Numbered from the stretch's first letter, positions 18,709 through 30,790 are shown. The stretch: DNA of 64,000 nt from Candidatus Pantoea formicae (GCF_011752625.1 NZ_VWXD01000002.1:248001-312000); one strand, 5' to 3'. Program-made: numbers and translations. Notes: generated by a model not told the origin, from the letters alone.

Positions 18709-20523
18709 CTAGAGGAGAAGTTTTCCTGCTTTTGACAGCACCTGGCTACCAGAGCGCGCAGGATTATCATAATTGTAAATATCTGTACGATACTGCGGCT
18801 GGCCATCCGCCGCGACCCACGCAGTTAAGTAATAAAGATTCACCGGGATGCGGTGACGAATCGGCACGTAGCGCGTGTCGCCCTGCTTTAACGTGTCGGA
18901 GATGCGGCTGTCATTCCAGCCCACATCCTGCAACAGCAAATCGGCCAGTTCCGAGGCTTTATTGACGCGTACGCAGCCAGAACTCAACGCACGGATATCT
19001 CGCTGGAACAAGCCATGGTTGGGTGTGTCATGCAGGTAGATAGCATCCGAGCTAGGCATATTAAATTTATAGCGTCCCAGTGAGTTCATTGCCCCCGGCG
19101 CCTGGCGAATGCGATAAGGGAAACTCGCGGCGGAAACCATATGCCAGTCAATCATCGACGGATCGATCACTTCTGCATCTGCACTCCAGCCCGAAAGCAA
19201 GGTATAACCGTGCTTATAAAGGTAACCGGGATCCTGCTTGACCTTGGGTACAATATCCTGACGCACCAGCGTGGTGGGCACATTCCACGGTGGATTGAGC
19301 ACCACGTTATTTAACGCACTGCGCATCAGTGGCGTTTTACGATCGGGACGTCCTACGATCACCCGTGATGACAGAATCGTGGCACCATTGTTGTAATAGG
19401 TGAGTGAATAGTTGGGAATGTTCACCATAATGCCGTTGTGCATATCATCCGGCAGCAGACGCAGACGCTGGATGTTCAGCGCCAGCAACGACGCTCGCAT
19501 TTGCGGTGACACATTTAGCCACTCACGTGTACGAGGACCTATCGCCCCATCATCCGCTAAGCCTTGCCAGTGCTGGAAGCGTTTTACCCCTTCCACCAGC
19601 GCGTCGTCATAAACATTGTCGCCAGCGGGTGTTGCACTCGCCACAACGTTGTCGGTCGCAGCAGGTGCCTGCGCAGACAAATCATTGACGCTGGCAGCCG
19701 ATGGGCTCACCGCAATCGGCTGATTGCTCTGGCTGACCGGCACAGGCGCGGTTGGCACGGCATCGTCGGCTGGGGTCGGTGTGCTGCTGTGCGTGGCAGC
19801 CGTCAACATACCGGTGCGCTGCAAAATCTCACGCAGTGCGGGCACATCGTTACTGATTTGGCCGGGGCGCAGCGTTCCGCTATCGCGCAACTGCGGCCAT
19901 GGGCGATGATCGGTCAGCAATGCTTTAAGCGCGCTGTGCATCGGTGCATATTGCGGATGCTGCGGCGCCAGAGAGACCACAAACGAACGGCTACCTCCCC
20001 CATTCACCGCATTCTGCCATTGATTGATTGCAGCCACTGAAGGCATGGTGAGTTTGTAAGGTACGTTACTGTAGAGCCAGGTTTCACCCTGTGTTGGCAC
20101 ATTAGCCACAAACTGCAAATATCCCAACATCGCATCGCTCAGAACGATATCACGCGCCAAGCCCTTGATTTCGGGGTTAGTGAGCCGTTCAACCCAACGC
20201 GTAAACTGCGGCTGCACACCTGAAAGCGCGACTTCCGCCAGCTGCTGCTGAAAAGCCTGTACTGCCTCGCGATCCTGCCACAGTGGCGCCATATTGCGTG
20301 AGGCATAAATCCCGGCCAGACCGGGCAGATAGAAAGGTTGTTCGCTGGGGCTAAATGCTTGCTGGATCTGATGCTGGCTGGCTGCCACTGACATAACGCT
20401 ATGTGACGTGCCCGGCAATGCGGCGATAATCGCGGCATGGCTGGCAGCCAACGGCGATAATCCCCATGCAACACTGAGTGCTAATACAGCACGACTGACT
20501 CTGCTTCTTTTGTTCAGCAACAT
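18709..20523 (-). CDS. ldtD: Murein L,D-transpeptidase LdtD (YcbB)
   Basis: The 604-residue periplasmic enzyme makes 3-3 mDap cross-links and can bypass beta-lactam-inhibited PBPs. It has a signal sequence ([16 protein letters not shown]...SHAA), a long N-terminal half with proline/serine/alanine-rich stretches near residues 240-310, a peptidoglycan-binding domain with [22 protein letters not shown] near 320, and the YkuD catalytic domain with HDTPNHGLF and the active cysteine in SSGCVR at about residue 517. E. coli LdtD is 615. I chose the ATG at 20523 because AGGGGGCAGGG lies just upstream and it gives a clean signal peptide. Confidence 0.94.
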   Translation of the reverse strand: MLLNKRSRVSRAVLALSVAWGLSPLAASHAAIIAALPGTSHSVMSVAASQHQIQQAFSPSEQPFYLPGLAGIYASRNMAPLWQDREAVQAFQQQLAEVALSGVQPQFTRWVERLTNPEIKGLARDIVLSDAMLGYLQFVANVPTQGETWLYSNVPYKLTMPSVAAINQWQNAVNGGGSRSFVVSLAPQHPQYAPMHSALKALLTDHRPWPQLRDSGTLRPGQISNDVPALREILQRTGMLTAATHSSTPTPADDAVPTAPVPVSQSNQPIAVSPSAASVNDLSAQAPAATDNVVASATPAGDNVYDDALVEGVKRFQHWQGLADDGAIGPRTREWLNVSPQMRASLLALNIQRLRLLPDDMHNGIMVNIPNYSLTYYNNGATILSSRVIVGRPDRKTPLMRSALNNVVLNPPWNVPTTLVRQDIVPKVKQDPGYLYKHGYTLLSGWSADAEVIDPSMIDWHMVSAASFPYRIRQAPGAMNSLGRYKFNMPSSDAIYLHDTPNHGLFQRDIRALSSGCVRVNKASELADLLLQDVGWNDSRISDTLKQGDTRYVPIRHRIPVNLYYLTAWVAADGQPQYRTDIYNYDNPARSGSQVLSKAGKLLL

Positions 20524-20597
20524 CCCTGCCCCCTTCTCACCTAAGACACAGCGCCCTGTTATCGCCATGTACAGCCTTACTCTTATTGTTGAGTATA

Positions 20598-20636
20598 CAA
20601 ATAAAAAACGGCATCTGCCTCAGTGTGCAAATGCCG
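20598..20636 (-). terminator. Rho-independent terminator of the muk operon
   Basis: On the minus strand CGGCATTTGC and GCAGATGCCG form a 10-bp stem with one mismatch around an 8-nt loop, followed by TTTTTTATTTG. It lies 44 bp after the mukB stop and separates muk from ldtD. Confidence 0.88.
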
Positions 20637-20679
20637 CTTACAGATTAAACGGTGCGCTGTTTTTTAACCAGATTCGGCG

Positions 20680-23600
20680 CTAGGTATTTTCTGTTTCTAA
20701 ATTGATATCGCTGTTCACAGTCTTCACTGGGGTTGGGTCAGCCGAGAAACCGCGCAGGCCGACCACATGGACGTGTTCAGTGTTGTTGAACACTTTACGT
20801 ACCAGTTTGTAAGTCGTGCCTTTTTCTGGGCTGATGTTCTCTGGCGCAGCAATGACCAGCTGCATCTCCAGACGCTCGCACAGCTCGAACAGGGTGGCGA
20901 TGGAACGAGCATCCAGACGCGCCGCTTCATCCAGGAACAGCAGACGGCACGGTGAAATATCTTTACCGCGCAAGCGTCGTGATTCCTCTTCCCAGCTCTG
21001 TACCACCATCACCAGAATTGACATACCGGTACCGATCGCCTCACCAGTCGACAGCGCACCACTCTCTGCGCGCAGCCAACCGTCAGAACCACGGTTGACC
21101 TCCACTTCCATCTCCAGATAGTTGCGGTAGTCGAGCAGCTCTTCACCGATGGTTTGCGGCGTACGCTGACCCATATCGATTTGCGGGTTGAGACGCTGAT
21201 ACAGTTTTGCCAGTGCTTCCGAGAAGGTCAGGCGATTGCTGGTGAACAGATCCTGGTGCGCCTCATGCTCCTCTGACAACGTATCCAGCAGCGTGGAGTG
21301 CGCTTCACGGACGTTAACATTAAGACGCACACTGCGCACCTGGCCGAAGCTCACGGCCTGCAGGCCTTGGTTCAGCTGACGAATACGGTTCTGCTCGCGC
21401 TGAATGGTTTTGCGAATAATATTCGCCGCACTGCGTGAGCTGATGGCCAGCGTCTGCTCACGGGCGGTCAGCTCTTCCGTCAGACGATTCAGCTCGATCT
21501 CCATCTGTTCGATGGCTTCGACAGGATCATCGGTACGGATGATGTCCTGGCGAATACGCTCACGCAGATGCTGATACACCGCGATAAAGAACTGCACCTT
21601 ACGTTCAGGACGTTTGGGGTCTTCCGACATGCGTAACACATCGCGAAGGTGTTCGTTATCCGCCACCGCCAGGCGCAGCGCACCCAATGCCTTATCCGAC
21701 ATCGAACGCAGCTCATCACCGCCCAGATAGGCCATCTCACGGCGATGCAGTCGACGCTCCATACCGTTCTCTTTCACCAGACGCAGCACCGTACACCAGC
21801 CCGCTTTAGCACTGACGACCTGCTCACGAATCTGATGATAATCGCGCTCCAGCTTGCGCAGTTTTTTCTGCAGGCTATCCATCTCGGCTTCACAGAAGGT
21901 CAGCTGTTTTTCCAGCTGATTGCGGCGCGCGCGATTGTGGCTTAATGCGGTATAGAGTTCATCGCGGCGGATACGCGCACGCTCTTCAGCGCTGGCATCG
22001 GCTTGAACGCCAATATCCTGCATCTCCTGCTGCAGCTCCTTCAACATGTCGCGCTTGGCGTCATAGGAGCTTTTCAACGAGGCCAGCACTTGTGAATACT
22101 GCGTCAACTGAGCCTGATGCTCACGCAGACGCTCACGAGCGCGACTGCGCTCGCCTTCTGCCTGCTCCAGACGCTGGCGCAGCTTGTCGTTGAGATCGCT
22201 GTTGCCCGTCAGCATGCCTGCTGAATCTTCATAGCTGAAGTGAGCGCGACGCTGCACCACTTCCGTCAGCGCAAAGGCTTGCTGACGTGCATCACGCTGC
22301 TGCTGCTGTGCTTGTTGGTAATCGCGTTCCAGCTGATCGTGCTGCTGCGGGTCGCTCTGCAACACTGCCACCAGCGGCTCCAGCTTACTGAGTTTGTTGC
22401 TGTGTTGATGCAGGAAACGCGCCGCTTCTTGTGCTTCTTCGACGCGCTCGCGAATCTCTTCACAGCGGTCGCCTAGCGAATCATCCAACAGCAGGTTAAC
22501 GCGCGGCAGCAAACGGTTAAGCTGGCTGACGCCCTCTTTCGCCTGCTCGAATTGCGCGCGCTGCTGTTGGTTATCATTTTCATGCTGTGCCAGTGCACGC
22601 TCCAGCTCACCACGGCGACTGTTCAGCTGACGGATAAGCGCTTCGGGATCCTCATCAAAGGCCACAGCCAGATGACTGCCGATAAAACGGCTGAAGGATT
22701 GGTGCAAACGCTGAGTTTTCTGCACATCAAATGACAAGGTGGCGAAGCGTTCAGCCAACTGCTCACGCTCATTGCCGAGTAGCTCCAGCTGATTTTCACG
22801 CGCCGCGCGGCCAAATAGCGGCACTTTCGGGAAGCGGGAGTAGCGCCACTGGCGCTCGGCCACTTTCACCACCACGGCATTTTCCAGCTCATCGACGCTG
22901 AATACGCTGTCGTCAAATGACTGCGGATCCCCTTCAATCAGGTAGAGATCTTCTGGGCAATCGTCGAGGCCATCAAGCAGATCGCGCACCAATGACAGGT
23001 CTGGCACCACAATCGCGTGGCGTGATGGGCCATAAAGTGCGGAGAAGTACGGTGCATCATCCAGTGTCACGTCATCGTAGATTTCTGACAACAACACGCC
23101 ACCAAAGCGTTCAGCGAGTTGCGTCAGTCGCGCATCCTCGGCACCACCAGGCTGGCTGAGACGCTCAATCTGCTGTTCGACTTCACGTTTCCGTGCCGCC
23201 ACATTGTCACGTTCAACGGTGGTCTCACGCTCACGCTCCAGCAGTTGCTGCATAAATTCGGTGATCTGCTGGCTGCTGGTCAGCTCTTGTCCGGTCTGCT
23301 CGCTCAATTGCGTCAGGATTTCCTGCGCCGCCAGCCAGTGTGGTGCGCGCGCCGTGAGCGCGGTAATGCGTTCACGCAGCTGTTCCAGCTCCTGACGCAT
23401 CAGCATGCGGCGTTCACCGGCATCCGCCACGCTTTCATTCAGCTGTTCAATCTGTGCTTCCAGCTCACGTTGCAGCCCTTCCAGCGCGTCGGCGTCATAC
23501 TGCTGCCCCTGACGTTTGCAGAAGTCAGCCAACAGACGCTCGGCCTCGTGCTGCTCACGCAGGCGGGTTTCCAGCTCATTCAGGCGCAGGCGCAGCGAGG

Positions 23601-25146
23601 AGAGCTGGTCAGCATGATGGCGCTGGTTGGCCGCATCGCGCAGCAAATCACGCCCTACCTGCCAGGCTTCCTGGCGACTGACTTCACCGGCAATGCTGGT
23701 GACCAGTGCTAACGCTTGCTCAAACTGGCTGTGTGCCGCTTCAGCCACGCTGAGTTTCTGTTCCAGACGCAGCAGGTGTTCGGTGGCTTCTTCTTCACGC
23801 GCCTGGAAGGTTTCCTGCCATTCGGCCGCGTTATCGATAGTCAGATCCGGTAACTGGCATTGTGCACGGGCTTTTTCCAGCGCCTGCAACGCTTGCTGAT
23901 ATTGAATTGCCCGCGTTTGCTGCACATCGAGCGCCTGCTGGAAATCGGCCAGTTGGCTTTTCAGTTCATCAACTTCAATTTCAGCCGCTTCCGATCGCGC
24001 TTCATTCTCTTCCTGCACTTCACGCGCTTCGGCGACCACTTCGTTCTGTTCTTCGAGACGGTAAGTCAGCTCTTCAAGATCGGCATCATAGCGTTCGATC
24101 TTTTCCTGCTGACGCATCGCTGTCTGCACCAGATTCAGGTGATCGCTCGCACCTTGATAATCGGTTTCCAGATCGTTTTCTGCGCCGTTGTGCTCGGACA
24201 GCTCACGCGCCATCTCAATATGGCGATACTGTTCTGATGCCAACTGGTTACGGCTGGTAAACAGCTCATTGCGCAGTTGCAGTGCCCCATCAAGGTGGAT
24301 GCGACGCTCGTTGGCGTGGCGCATATAATCCGCCGACACATAGCTGGTGGCTTCAGAAATCAGATGCTTAAACAAATCGCGATCGGACTGCGTAACGCGA
24401 ATGGCTTCCAGCGTCATGCGGTTTTCACGCAGCGCCGCTTCCATATCCTGGAAGGCTTTACGCACGCCGCCATTCTCTGGCAACAGATAATCACGCAGTG
24501 AACGGGTGATGGCGCTGGAGATACCGCCATACAGCGAGGCTTCAATCAGGCGATAGAATTTACTGCGGTCACTGGCAGTGCGCAGGCGACGCGGCACCAC
24601 ACCCAGCTCAAACAGCACGGCATGATAGTCAGTGACGGAGTTGTACTGACGGAACTGCACACCTTCCTGCGCTTCAACACGTTCTTTGACTTCCGCCAGC
24701 GGCAGTACACGCGCCTGGCGGCTATTAAGAATCTCGGTCAACATATCCGTCGGCAACGAATCAGTCGGCAGGCCATGGATACTGAAAGGCTTGATATCCA
24801 CCTTCTTATCGCGACCAGCCACCTGTTGCAGACGGACACCCACCACGACGCGCTGATGCCGGGAGTTGACCACATCCAGCACCGCATAACAGACGCCGGC
24901 GCGCAGTTTACCGTGCAGGCCTTTATCGCGTGAGCCTGAGGTGGCCCCCGCTTCGGTGGTGTTACGGAAATGCAGCAAGGTGAGATCGGGGATCAATGCC
25001 GTGACGAAAGCCGCCATGGTGGTCGATTTACCCGCACCGTTACCACCGGAAAGCGTGGTCACCAGCTCATCGAGATCAAAGGTTCGCGCAAAGAAGCCGT
25101 TCCAGTTAATCAGCGTTAGCGAACGAAACTTACCGCGTTCAATCAT
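20680..25146 (-). CDS. mukB: Chromosome condensin subunit MukB
   Basis: This 1488-residue SMC-like ATPase organises the chromosome with MukE and MukF. The head-domain Walker A is GGNGAGKS at residues 34-41. Long coiled-coil arms rich in Q, E, L and R cover about 280-650 and 790-1180, with a hinge between them. The C-terminal head has the ABC signature [13 protein letters not shown] and Walker [14 protein letters not shown] near 1400. E. coli MukB is 1486. The ATG overlaps the mukE stop by 4 bp, so it is translationally coupled. No MukB neighbour is missing: mukF and mukE lie directly upstream. Confidence 0.98.
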   Translation of the reverse strand: MIERGKFRSLTLINWNGFFARTFDLDELVTTLSGGNGAGKSTTMAAFVTALIPDLTLLHFRNTTEAGATSGSRDKGLHGKLRAGVCYAVLDVVNSRHQRVVVGVRLQQVAGRDKKVDIKPFSIHGLPTDSLPTDMLTEILNSRQARVLPLAEVKERVEAQEGVQFRQYNSVTDYHAVLFELGVVPRRLRTASDRSKFYRLIEASLYGGISSAITRSLRDYLLPENGGVRKAFQDMEAALRENRMTLEAIRVTQSDRDLFKHLISEATSYVSADYMRHANERRIHLDGALQLRNELFTSRNQLASEQYRHIEMARELSEHNGAENDLETDYQGASDHLNLVQTAMRQQEKIERYDADLEELTYRLEEQNEVVAEAREVQEENEARSEAAEIEVDELKSQLADFQQALDVQQTRAIQYQQALQALEKARAQCQLPDLTIDNAAEWQETFQAREEEATEHLLRLEQKLSVAEAAHSQFEQALALVTSIAGEVSRQEAWQVGRDLLRDAANQRHHADQLSSLRLRLNELETRLREQHEAERLLADFCKRQGQQYDADALEGLQRELEAQIEQLNESVADAGERRMLMRQELEQLRERITALTARAPHWLAAQEILTQLSEQTGQELTSSQQITEFMQQLLERERETTVERDNVAARKREVEQQIERLSQPGGAEDARLTQLAERFGGVLLSEIYDDVTLDDAPYFSALYGPSRHAIVVPDLSLVRDLLDGLDDCPEDLYLIEGDPQSFDDSVFSVDELENAVVVKVAERQWRYSRFPKVPLFGRAARENQLELLGNEREQLAERFATLSFDVQKTQRLHQSFSRFIGSHLAVAFDEDPEALIRQLNSRRGELERALAQHENDNQQQRAQFEQAKEGVSQLNRLLPRVNLLLDDSLGDRCEEIRERVEEAQEAARFLHQHSNKLSKLEPLVAVLQSDPQQHDQLERDYQQAQQQQRDARQQAFALTEVVQRRAHFSYEDSAGMLTGNSDLNDKLRQRLEQAEGERSRARERLREHQAQLTQYSQVLASLKSSYDAKRDMLKELQQEMQDIGVQADASAEERARIRRDELYTALSHNRARRNQLEKQLTFCEAEMDSLQKKLRKLERDYHQIREQVVSAKAGWCTVLRLVKENGMERRLHRREMAYLGGDELRSMSDKALGALRLAVADNEHLRDVLRMSEDPKRPERKVQFFIAVYQHLRERIRQDIIRTDDPVEAIEQMEIELNRLTEELTAREQTLAISSRSAANIIRKTIQREQNRIRQLNQGLQAVSFGQVRSVRLNVNVREAHSTLLDTLSEEHEAHQDLFTSNRLTFSEALAKLYQRLNPQIDMGQRTPQTIGEELLDYRNYLEMEVEVNRGSDGWLRAESGALSTGEAIGTGMSILVMVVQSWEEESRRLRGKDISPCRLLFLDEAARLDARSIATLFELCERLEMQLVIAAPENISPEKGTTYKLVRKVFNNTEHVHVVGLRGFSADPTPVKTVNSDINLETENT

Positions 25147-25877
25147 TCCTGTTCATCCTCCGCGTTATCATTCGCATCGCTTTCAACGTCATTCTCGTTA
25201 TCTGCATCATCACTCTCGTTGGCCGCGGCTTTGTTCTCCAGCGTCATGGCTTCGCCATCGCGGATGAGACGCAGCTGTGCTTCACGCGCATCATCACCGC
25301 TGCGCACATCCGCGCCGAAGCGAAACACCGACTCCATGATGCGGAACTTGCTGCTGTCATTGCCCATGTACCACACCATACCTAAGCGGCGCAGGCGGCT
25401 GATCGAAGCACGCATTTTTTCCTGCAGCTTGGCGCGATCCAAGTCAGAGCCGGTCGAACGCTGGTTCACCAGCTTGAGCAGTTTGCTCTCATCCGCCAGT
25501 GACAGCAGCTCGTCATACAGCTCCTGCTGGGTGAAAATCCCCTCATTGGCCAGACGCTCTGGGCTGAGGTAGAGATAACACAGGATCTTACCGACCATCA
25601 TATCCAGCTCGGACAGCACCGAGCGTGGAATCAGGGTGGTGGAACGCGGACGCAGATAGAAGAAACCTTCCGGCGCTCGCATCAACTCAACGTTGTAGCG
25701 CGCATAAAACTCTTCCAGGTACTCCTGGTAATCCATCAGAAAAGCGTGATTATCCAGCTCTTCAATACCAATGTGGCGTCCCGCGCGTAACTGGCTATCG
25801 AGCGCCGGGAAAATCGGGTTTGCCAGTGCCAACGCCAGTTTAACTGGCATCACTTGTTCAATATTTGTCGATGACAT
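25143..25877 (-). CDS. mukE: Condensin subunit MukE
   Basis: The 244-residue winged-helix kleisin-associated subunit binds MukF and bridges the MukB heads. Residues 1-200 are almost the E. coli sequence ([15 protein letters not shown] at the start, [20 protein letters not shown] near 70). The C-terminal 30 residues are a low-complexity acidic tail of N, D and E, slightly longer than in E. coli (234 residues). The start at 25877 is chosen from alignment and lies inside the end of mukF, with 20-bp overlap. The frame stays open nine codons upstream. Confidence 0.96.
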   Translation of the reverse strand: MSSTNIEQVMPVKLALALANPIFPALDSQLRAGRHIGIEELDNHAFLMDYQEYLEEFYARYNVELMRAPEGFFYLRPRSTTLIPRSVLSELDMMVGKILCYLYLSPERLANEGIFTQQELYDELLSLADESKLLKLVNQRSTGSDLDRAKLQEKMRASISRLRRLGMVWYMGNDSSKFRIMESVFRFGADVRSGDDAREAQLRLIRDGEAMTLENKAAANESDDADNENDVESDANDNAEDEQE

Positions 25878-27180
25878 GTGCCTGCACCTTGGCTCCGTAA
25901 TCATTAATAGTCTGCCATTCTGCCGGCAGACCGGCTAAATCAGCTTCGGCGACACCGAGGCGTACTGCCTGATCGATGACGATACGCGCCAAATCAAAGT
26001 GGCGCGCACGCGGGTATTGCGCCAGATAATCGCGCATCACCGTAGCGAGATGGAGCGGCTTTTGCTCCAGCTTATAAATCTGCAATGCTTCTTCGATCAT
26101 CGCGGCAAGCTGCTCACGAATCTCGTTAAACTCTTCGTACTCCATCTCCGGCGGCAGTTCGCCCATCACCTCATCATTACGCAGCGTCATCTCTTCATCG
26201 CGCATATCGTATAGACGGTCGGCATTCGCGTAGGTCAATGCCCAAGGCTGGTCGAAATAGTTCTGCACCGACAGGCGTAAACGTTGCGCGAAGACGCGGT
26301 TCTTATCCATGTCGATGGCGGTACGGATAAATTTATGCACGTGGCGGTCGTAGCCAATCCATAAATCAATGGCCTGTTGACCCCAACTGATGATGCGGTC
26401 CAGCTTATTTTGCAGGTCAAACACCAGCTTATCGACAAAGCCCAGATCCGGGCTGCTCAGCGTAGCGTCCTGAATGCGCAACAGATTAGCCTGCAATTTG
26501 TCACCCGCCGCTTCCAACGTATCCTGCAGTTCACGCAGTGTGCCGGAGGTTTCGGACAGCAGCAGTTCACAGCTTGAAATCGCGGCACGCCAGTCTTTGT
26601 TGAGCAGGTCAGCGATATCGGTTTTCACCGCTTGTTGCTGCTCATCCATCAGACGTTGTGTCATGTCGATGCTGTCGAAGATCTCTGCCACGGAATATTT
26701 CAGCGGGGCAAAGACATTGCGATGCCAGTGAAATTCATCACCGTCTTCTTCAGCAGCATCGGCGGCGCGTTTCAGTTCCTGTGCCACAATCGACAGCTGC
26801 ATTGACAGGCGCAGCGTGGAAAACTCGCGCTGGCGAATGTAGTAATCGGTAATGCCGATGGCCAGCGGCGTCAGACGATAAATCGCATGGCCTTCGGTTA
26901 ACTCGCTGGTAAAGCGATTGAGCAGGCGCTGACGCACCATATCATTGATGGCGTTGTTGGCACGCACCTGCACGGTTTCGTGGGTTTGCTCAAAGGCTTT
27001 ACTGACGTGACGAAACGCGTCGATCAGTTCACCTTCACTCATTTCACCGTCCATGCGCTCACCGTTTAGGGTGGCGATAGCCAGCAAAAAGGCCAGACGT
27101 TCTACCGGCAACGCAAGTGAAAAGTCATTCTTGCGCGCCCATGCCACCAATTCGGGGACCGTCTGGGAAAATTCGCTCAT
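25858..27180 (-). CDS. mukF: Condensin kleisin subunit MukF
   Basis: This 440-residue kleisin is exactly as long as E. coli MukF. It has the N-terminal winged-helix dimerisation domain ([20 protein letters not shown]), a helical middle region and a C-terminal winged helix that contacts the MukB head. It recruits MukE and opens or closes the MukB ring. It follows cmoM with an 11-bp gap and its end overlaps mukE by 20 bp, so cmoM-mukF-mukE-mukB is one transcription unit, as in E. coli. Confidence 0.97.
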   Translation of the reverse strand: MSEFSQTVPELVAWARKNDFSLALPVERLAFLLAIATLNGERMDGEMSEGELIDAFRHVSKAFEQTHETVQVRANNAINDMVRQRLLNRFTSELTEGHAIYRLTPLAIGITDYYIRQREFSTLRLSMQLSIVAQELKRAADAAEEDGDEFHWHRNVFAPLKYSVAEIFDSIDMTQRLMDEQQQAVKTDIADLLNKDWRAAISSCELLLSETSGTLRELQDTLEAAGDKLQANLLRIQDATLSSPDLGFVDKLVFDLQNKLDRIISWGQQAIDLWIGYDRHVHKFIRTAIDMDKNRVFAQRLRLSVQNYFDQPWALTYANADRLYDMRDEEMTLRNDEVMGELPPEMEYEEFNEIREQLAAMIEEALQIYKLEQKPLHLATVMRDYLAQYPRARHFDLARIVIDQAVRLGVAEADLAGLPAEWQTINDYGAKVQAHVIDKY

Positions 27181-27191
27181 AGTTGATCCTT

Positions 27192-27965
27192 CTACCTGGG
27201 TTTGCGCGCGGTCACGTGGATATAACGCCCTAAACTCAAAAAGGGCTCCTGACGACAGTAGCGCCGTTCCATCTCAATAATGTCTTCTACGCTTTTCACG
27301 ATGCCGGGCGGTGGCGGTTTCATGTAGTCAGAAAACACGCGAATTCCCGCACGGCATTCAATCTCAAAGCCTGCATCGACTAGCCAGCGATTGACATCCT
27401 CAGGATCGCGGGGGAAATCGGGCGACAACGTGCGTTTTTTGCGTTTAGTCATATTGGCACGCAGATAGCCGAAATTGCCGAGCTGAAGTGTGCGAAACGT
27501 CAGGCTGTGCGCGTTGTAAAACATCAACGACAGCACGCCGCCGGGCTTCAGCGTTTGCCACAGTGCTCGTAATACCGCTTCCGGTTCCGCGACCCACTCC
27601 AATACAGCGTGAAACAATACCAGATCAACCGGCTTATCCAAATGTTCGCCAACCTGCTGTGCGCTAATTTGTTTGAATTGCATGTTGTGGCTCACACCCT
27701 CGGTGTGCGCATGCGCTTCAGCCAGTTTAAGCATTTCAGCAGAGAGATCGCACAACAGGACCTGATGACCGCGCGCGGCCAGACCACAAGAAATTTGTCC
27801 GACTCCGCCACCGGCATCCAGCACGGCAAGAGGGCCGTCCGGCAAGGTCGGCAGTAGTGCATCAAGTTCGTCCCAAAGGATCGCCTGACGCACCAGCCCC
27901 TTACGGGTGCCATAAATGTTCTGCGAGAATTTGTCCGCCAGATCGTCAAAGTTACGATCCTGCAT
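27192..27965 (-). CDS. cmoM: tRNA 5-carboxymethoxyuridine methyltransferase CmoM (SmtA)
   Basis: The 257-residue class I methyltransferase has the SAM-binding loop [10 protein letters not shown] at about residues 48-57, [13 protein letters not shown] near 110 and the [11 protein letters not shown] strand near 140. E. coli CmoM methylates cmo5U34 in tRNA anticodons to mcmo5U. The ending [10 protein letters not shown] resembles the E. coli end. The start at 27965 ([13 protein letters not shown]) matches E. coli; GGAG lies 9-12 nt upstream. It is the first gene of the muk operon and diverges from elyC. Confidence 0.94.
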   Translation of the reverse strand: MQDRNFDDLADKFSQNIYGTRKGLVRQAILWDELDALLPTLPDGPLAVLDAGGGVGQISCGLAARGHQVLLCDLSAEMLKLAEAHAHTEGVSHNMQFKQISAQQVGEHLDKPVDLVLFHAVLEWVAEPEAVLRALWQTLKPGGVLSLMFYNAHSLTFRTLQLGNFGYLRANMTKRKKRTLSPDFPRDPEDVNRWLVDAGFEIECRAGIRVFSDYMKPPPPGIVKSVEDIIEMERRYCRQEPFLSLGRYIHVTARKPR

Positions 27966-28089
27966 GATGATGGCTCCGGTTTGCTGCATTCAACTTGTGC
28001 TATTTTGTCACAGGCTCAACAAGAATGAACCTTTCACGCCACAGTAACTGTCTGGCTGCTGTTTTTTCGGACAAAAGGAGCAATTTTCC

Positions 28090-28875
28090 ATGTTTTTTGC
28101 ATTAAAGAAATGGATTGGCGCGATGTTATTGCCTTTGCCACTGCTGTTGTCGCTGATGGCGGCGGGACTTTTACTACTCTGGTTTAGCCGTTGGCAAAAA
28201 AGCGGCAAAATCCTGATCTCTGCCAGTTGGCTACTGCTGTTACTGCTCAGTTTGCAACCCATCGCTGACCGTTTGCTGCTGCCTCTCGAACGACAATATC
28301 CCACCTGGAACGGCACTGAACCGGTGGATTATATCGTGGTGCTGGGCGGTGGCTATACCTTCAATCCGAATTGGGCACCGAGTTCAAACTTGCTCAACAA
28401 TAGCCTGCCACGCGTCACCGAAGGTGTGCGGCAGTGGCGCCGTTACCCGCAAGCTAAAATGATTTTCACCGGTGCTGCCGCTGGCTTTAATCGTCGTAGC
28501 AATGCCAGCGTAGCGGCCGCCGTCGCAGAAAGTCTGGGTGTACCGCATGATGCGATCATCACACTGGACCAACCGCACGATACCGGCGAAGAAGCGCAGG
28601 CAGTGAAACAGACAATTGGGCAACACCCGTTTCTGCTGGTCTCCTCAGCCAACCATCTGCCGCGTGCGATGCACTTTTTCCAGAGTGCAGGGATGAATCC
28701 ATTGGCCGCTCCTGCCAACCAGTTAGCGATTACGTCGCCAATCAGCGTATGGGATCGCCTTCTGCCGTCACCCTACTGGTTGAGCCACAGTGAACGTGCA
28801 ATTTATGAAACCTTGGGGCGCATGTGGCAGAGACTGAGGGGGGATGAACTCACCTCAGCCGAGCCAGGGCAGTAA
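28090..28875 (+). CDS. elyC: Envelope biogenesis factor ElyC (YcbC)
   Basis: The 261-residue protein has two N-terminal membrane helices (about residues 10-35 and 42-60) and a DUF218 domain with VDYIVVLGGGYTFNPN near 80 and LLVSSANHLPRAMHFF near 180. In E. coli, ElyC loss disturbs peptidoglycan assembly at low temperature and links to undecaprenyl-phosphate carrier use. The start follows AAAGGAGC. Its 3' end overlaps the convergent ycbJ by 21 bp, and it diverges from cmoM. Confidence 0.93.
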   Translation: MFFALKKWIGAMLLPLPLLLSLMAAGLLLLWFSRWQKSGKILISASWLLLLLLSLQPIADRLLLPLERQYPTWNGTEPVDYIVVLGGGYTFNPNWAPSSNLLNNSLPRVTEGVRQWRRYPQAKMIFTGAAAGFNRRSNASVAAAVAESLGVPHDAIITLDQPHDTGEEAQAVKQTIGQHPFLLVSSANHLPRAMHFFQSAGMNPLAAPANQLAITSPISVWDRLLPSPYWLSHSERAIYETLGRMWQRLRGDELTSAEPGQ

Positions 28876-29748
28876 CTGCTCGCGGGCATGATTAAAGCGT
28901 GGGCGGTCAAACTGCCCACTGCTCACTAACGTATCGACACAATCCCACAACTGATAGAGCCAGCGACGCCAGAGAAAACCTTCTGCGACAGGTGCGCGCT
29001 GCAAATAGTGGCGCAGTAGCGACGCTTCAGCCCCGCTGTCTGCCAGCCGCATCAGCTCATACTCACGCGGTGCCCACAGAATATTCCCCGGTTGCATCAT
29101 CGCCACCAGTTGATCGCTGTGCGCATCCTTCAACATGCTGGCCAGGCGCAAATTACCGTGCATCAGCACGCAAGGGTCATCGAAATCGACAAACAATTTG
29201 CTGAGCTGCTGACGACTGCGAAATAAAATCTGTCGATCTTCCAGTGTAAAGGCGGGAGGAGAGAGATAACCCAGCGTTGACCACAGCACCTCAACACGCT
29301 GGCGATACCAGGCAGGCCAGCTGTTTTCCTGCACACTGTCCACGCGCCCCACCAGGCCGTGGCTATCGATGCGGTGCCAGCCCAGTACCCCTTCAACAAT
29401 TTGCTCACACAGCTGTTCCCAGCGCAGTGCGGTGCGTGTCGGTGCTTCAGCGGAGACACCATTGAAACGCGCCATCAGTAGCATTTCGTGTGCAGGTTGC
29501 TGTTGGCTTAAGACCAAACCAAACACGGCAGGCACCGCGACCAGTCCGTCATGGCCCAACATGGTGAGTTTTTTAGCTTCCAGCGCGGCACGGCCCTGAT
29601 GACGGAAGTACTTCGCCACCAGCGGCATGGGTTTACCTTCGTTATCGTAGAGAGCGTACAGCCGCGATTGCGCCTGTTCACTGATGGTTTCGAGGCGGCT
29701 GATACCTTCTCCCAGTACCAGCGCCAGTTCTGAACGGAGCTGTTCCAT
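28855..29748 (-). CDS. ycbJ: YcbJ family phosphotransferase-like protein
   Basis: This 297-residue protein matches E. coli YcbJ in length. It resembles aminoglycoside phosphotransferase/protein-kinase-like folds: a nucleotide-binding N-lobe with LVAKYFRHQGRAALEAKKL near residue 45, and a catalytic-loop-like VLMHGNLRLASML near 200, where the usual D after HG is replaced by N. The substrate is unknown, and the change at that position makes kinase activity uncertain. The ATG follows GGAGGATAAC. It lies downstream of kdsB and overlaps elyC tail to tail. Confidence 0.85.
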   Translation of the reverse strand: MEQLRSELALVLGEGISRLETISEQAQSRLYALYDNEGKPMPLVAKYFRHQGRAALEAKKLTMLGHDGLVAVPAVFGLVLSQQQPAHEMLLMARFNGVSAEAPTRTALRWEQLCEQIVEGVLGWHRIDSHGLVGRVDSVQENSWPAWYRQRVEVLWSTLGYLSPPAFTLEDRQILFRSRQQLSKLFVDFDDPCVLMHGNLRLASMLKDAHSDQLVAMMQPGNILWAPREYELMRLADSGAEASLLRHYLQRAPVAEGFLWRRWLYQLWDCVDTLVSSGQFDRPRFNHAREQLLPWLG

Positions 29749-29828
29749 GCGTTATCCTCCGCAGTCAAATGACTTCACTATCCTGGAGGCCATGGTCGCG
29801 TAAAACTTAGCGCCAGATCAAACTTTGT

Positions 29829-29849
29829 GGCCAGCATCGAAAGCTGGCC
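29829..29849 (-). terminator. Stem-loop after kdsB
   Basis: GGCCAGC-ATCGAAA-GCTGGCC is a perfect 7-bp stem just after the kdsB stop (29859) on the minus strand. No strong T-tract follows, so termination is possible but not sure; ycbJ may be partly read through. Confidence 0.4.
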
Positions 29850-29858
29850 GATAAGATA

Positions 29859-30608
29859 TCAGCGCTGCATGGCTGCACGCACGCGTGCCAGATCTTCCGG
29901 CGTATCCACGCCAACACTTGGCACCGTCTGCGCCACAGCGACGTGAATTTTTTCGCCGTACCACAACACACGCAACTGCTCGAGCAACTCAATGTGCTCT
30001 AGCGGGCATGGCTCCCACGCAATGTAGCGACGGACAAAGCCGGCACGATAAGCATAGATACCAATGTGTCGCAGCAGGGTATCACCAATTTGCTCGCGCG
30101 ATTGGGCATAGCGTTCGCGATCCCAGGGAATAGTGGCGCGCGAGAAGTACAGCGCATAGCCTTTCGCGTCCATCACCACTTTCACTGCATTCGGGTTAAA
30201 CGCTTCTTCTGCATCGGTAATGGGTACCGCCAGCGTCGCCATTCCCGCCTCGGCTTGTGCCAGGTTGTCGGCAACCTGACGCACAATTTCAGCTGGAATC
30301 ATCGGCTCATCGCCCTGCACGTTGACGATAATGGTGTCATCGGCAAACTGGAATTTCTCAATCACTTCCGCCAGGCGCTCAGTACCGGACTGGTGATCGG
30401 CGCGTGTCATGCAGACTTCACCGCCCGCTGCCGTGACAGCCGCCGCCACTTCCGGATGGTCAGTGGCAACAATGACACGGTCTGCGCCCGACTCACGAGC
30501 ACGCTCCATCACATGCACCACCATGGGTTTGCCTTGAATATCGACCAAAGGTTTACCTGGCAGACGCGTAGAGGCATAACGCGCGGGAATAATGGCAACG
30601 AAACTCAT
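29859..30608 (-). CDS. kdsB: CMP-Kdo synthetase (3-deoxy-manno-octulosonate cytidylyltransferase)
   Basis: This 249-residue enzyme activates Kdo with CTP to CMP-Kdo, the donor for the lipid A inner core. It has the nucleotide-binding start [19 protein letters not shown], the [10 protein letters not shown] motif near residue 98 and [12 protein letters not shown] near the end. E. coli KdsB is 248. The start overlaps the ycaR stop by 4 bp. With ycaR, ycaQ, lpxK and msbA upstream it forms the usual lipid A supply and export group. Confidence 0.97.
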   Translation of the reverse strand: MSFVAIIPARYASTRLPGKPLVDIQGKPMVVHVMERARESGADRVIVATDHPEVAAAVTAAGGEVCMTRADHQSGTERLAEVIEKFQFADDTIIVNVQGDEPMIPAEIVRQVADNLAQAEAGMATLAVPITDAEEAFNPNAVKVVMDAKGYALYFSRATIPWDRERYAQSREQIGDTLLRHIGIYAYRAGFVRRYIAWEPCPLEHIELLEQLRVLWYGEKIHVAVAQTVPSVGVDTPEDLARVRAAMQR

Positions 30609-30790
30609 GGATGGATCTCTTCAACCGACAGCGTACGCGCTTCCACTTCCAGTAACACAGGAATGCCATCACGCACCGGGTAAGCCAGGCCATCAGGTTT
30701 GCAGATCAGTTCCTGCTGTTCTTTATTGAAATACAGTTTTCCGTTGCAAACCGGACAGGCAACAATTTCAAGTAAACGGTGATCCATCAT
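30605..30790 (-). CDS. ycaR: Trm112-family small protein YcaR
   Basis: The 61-residue protein is one residue longer than E. coli YcaR. It begins [20 protein letters not shown] with a CxxC pair, then IC, and has the [11 protein letters not shown] ending common to the family. Its cellular role is not established. It sits between ycaQ and kdsB with its stop overlapping the kdsB start, a coupling seen across enterobacteria. Confidence 0.92.
   Translation of the reverse strand: MMDHRLLEIVACPVCNGKLYFNKEQQELICKPDGLAYPVRDGIPVLLEVEARTLSVEEIHP

Noticed and set aside
23119..23712. 197-codon plus-strand frame inside mukB
   Set aside because: It is antisense to the coiled-coil coding region, whose biased codon use often leaves long shadow frames; no homology seen.
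30066..30683. 205-codon plus-strand frame over kdsB and ycaR
   Set aside because: Antisense to two conserved genes; no homology or ribosome site.
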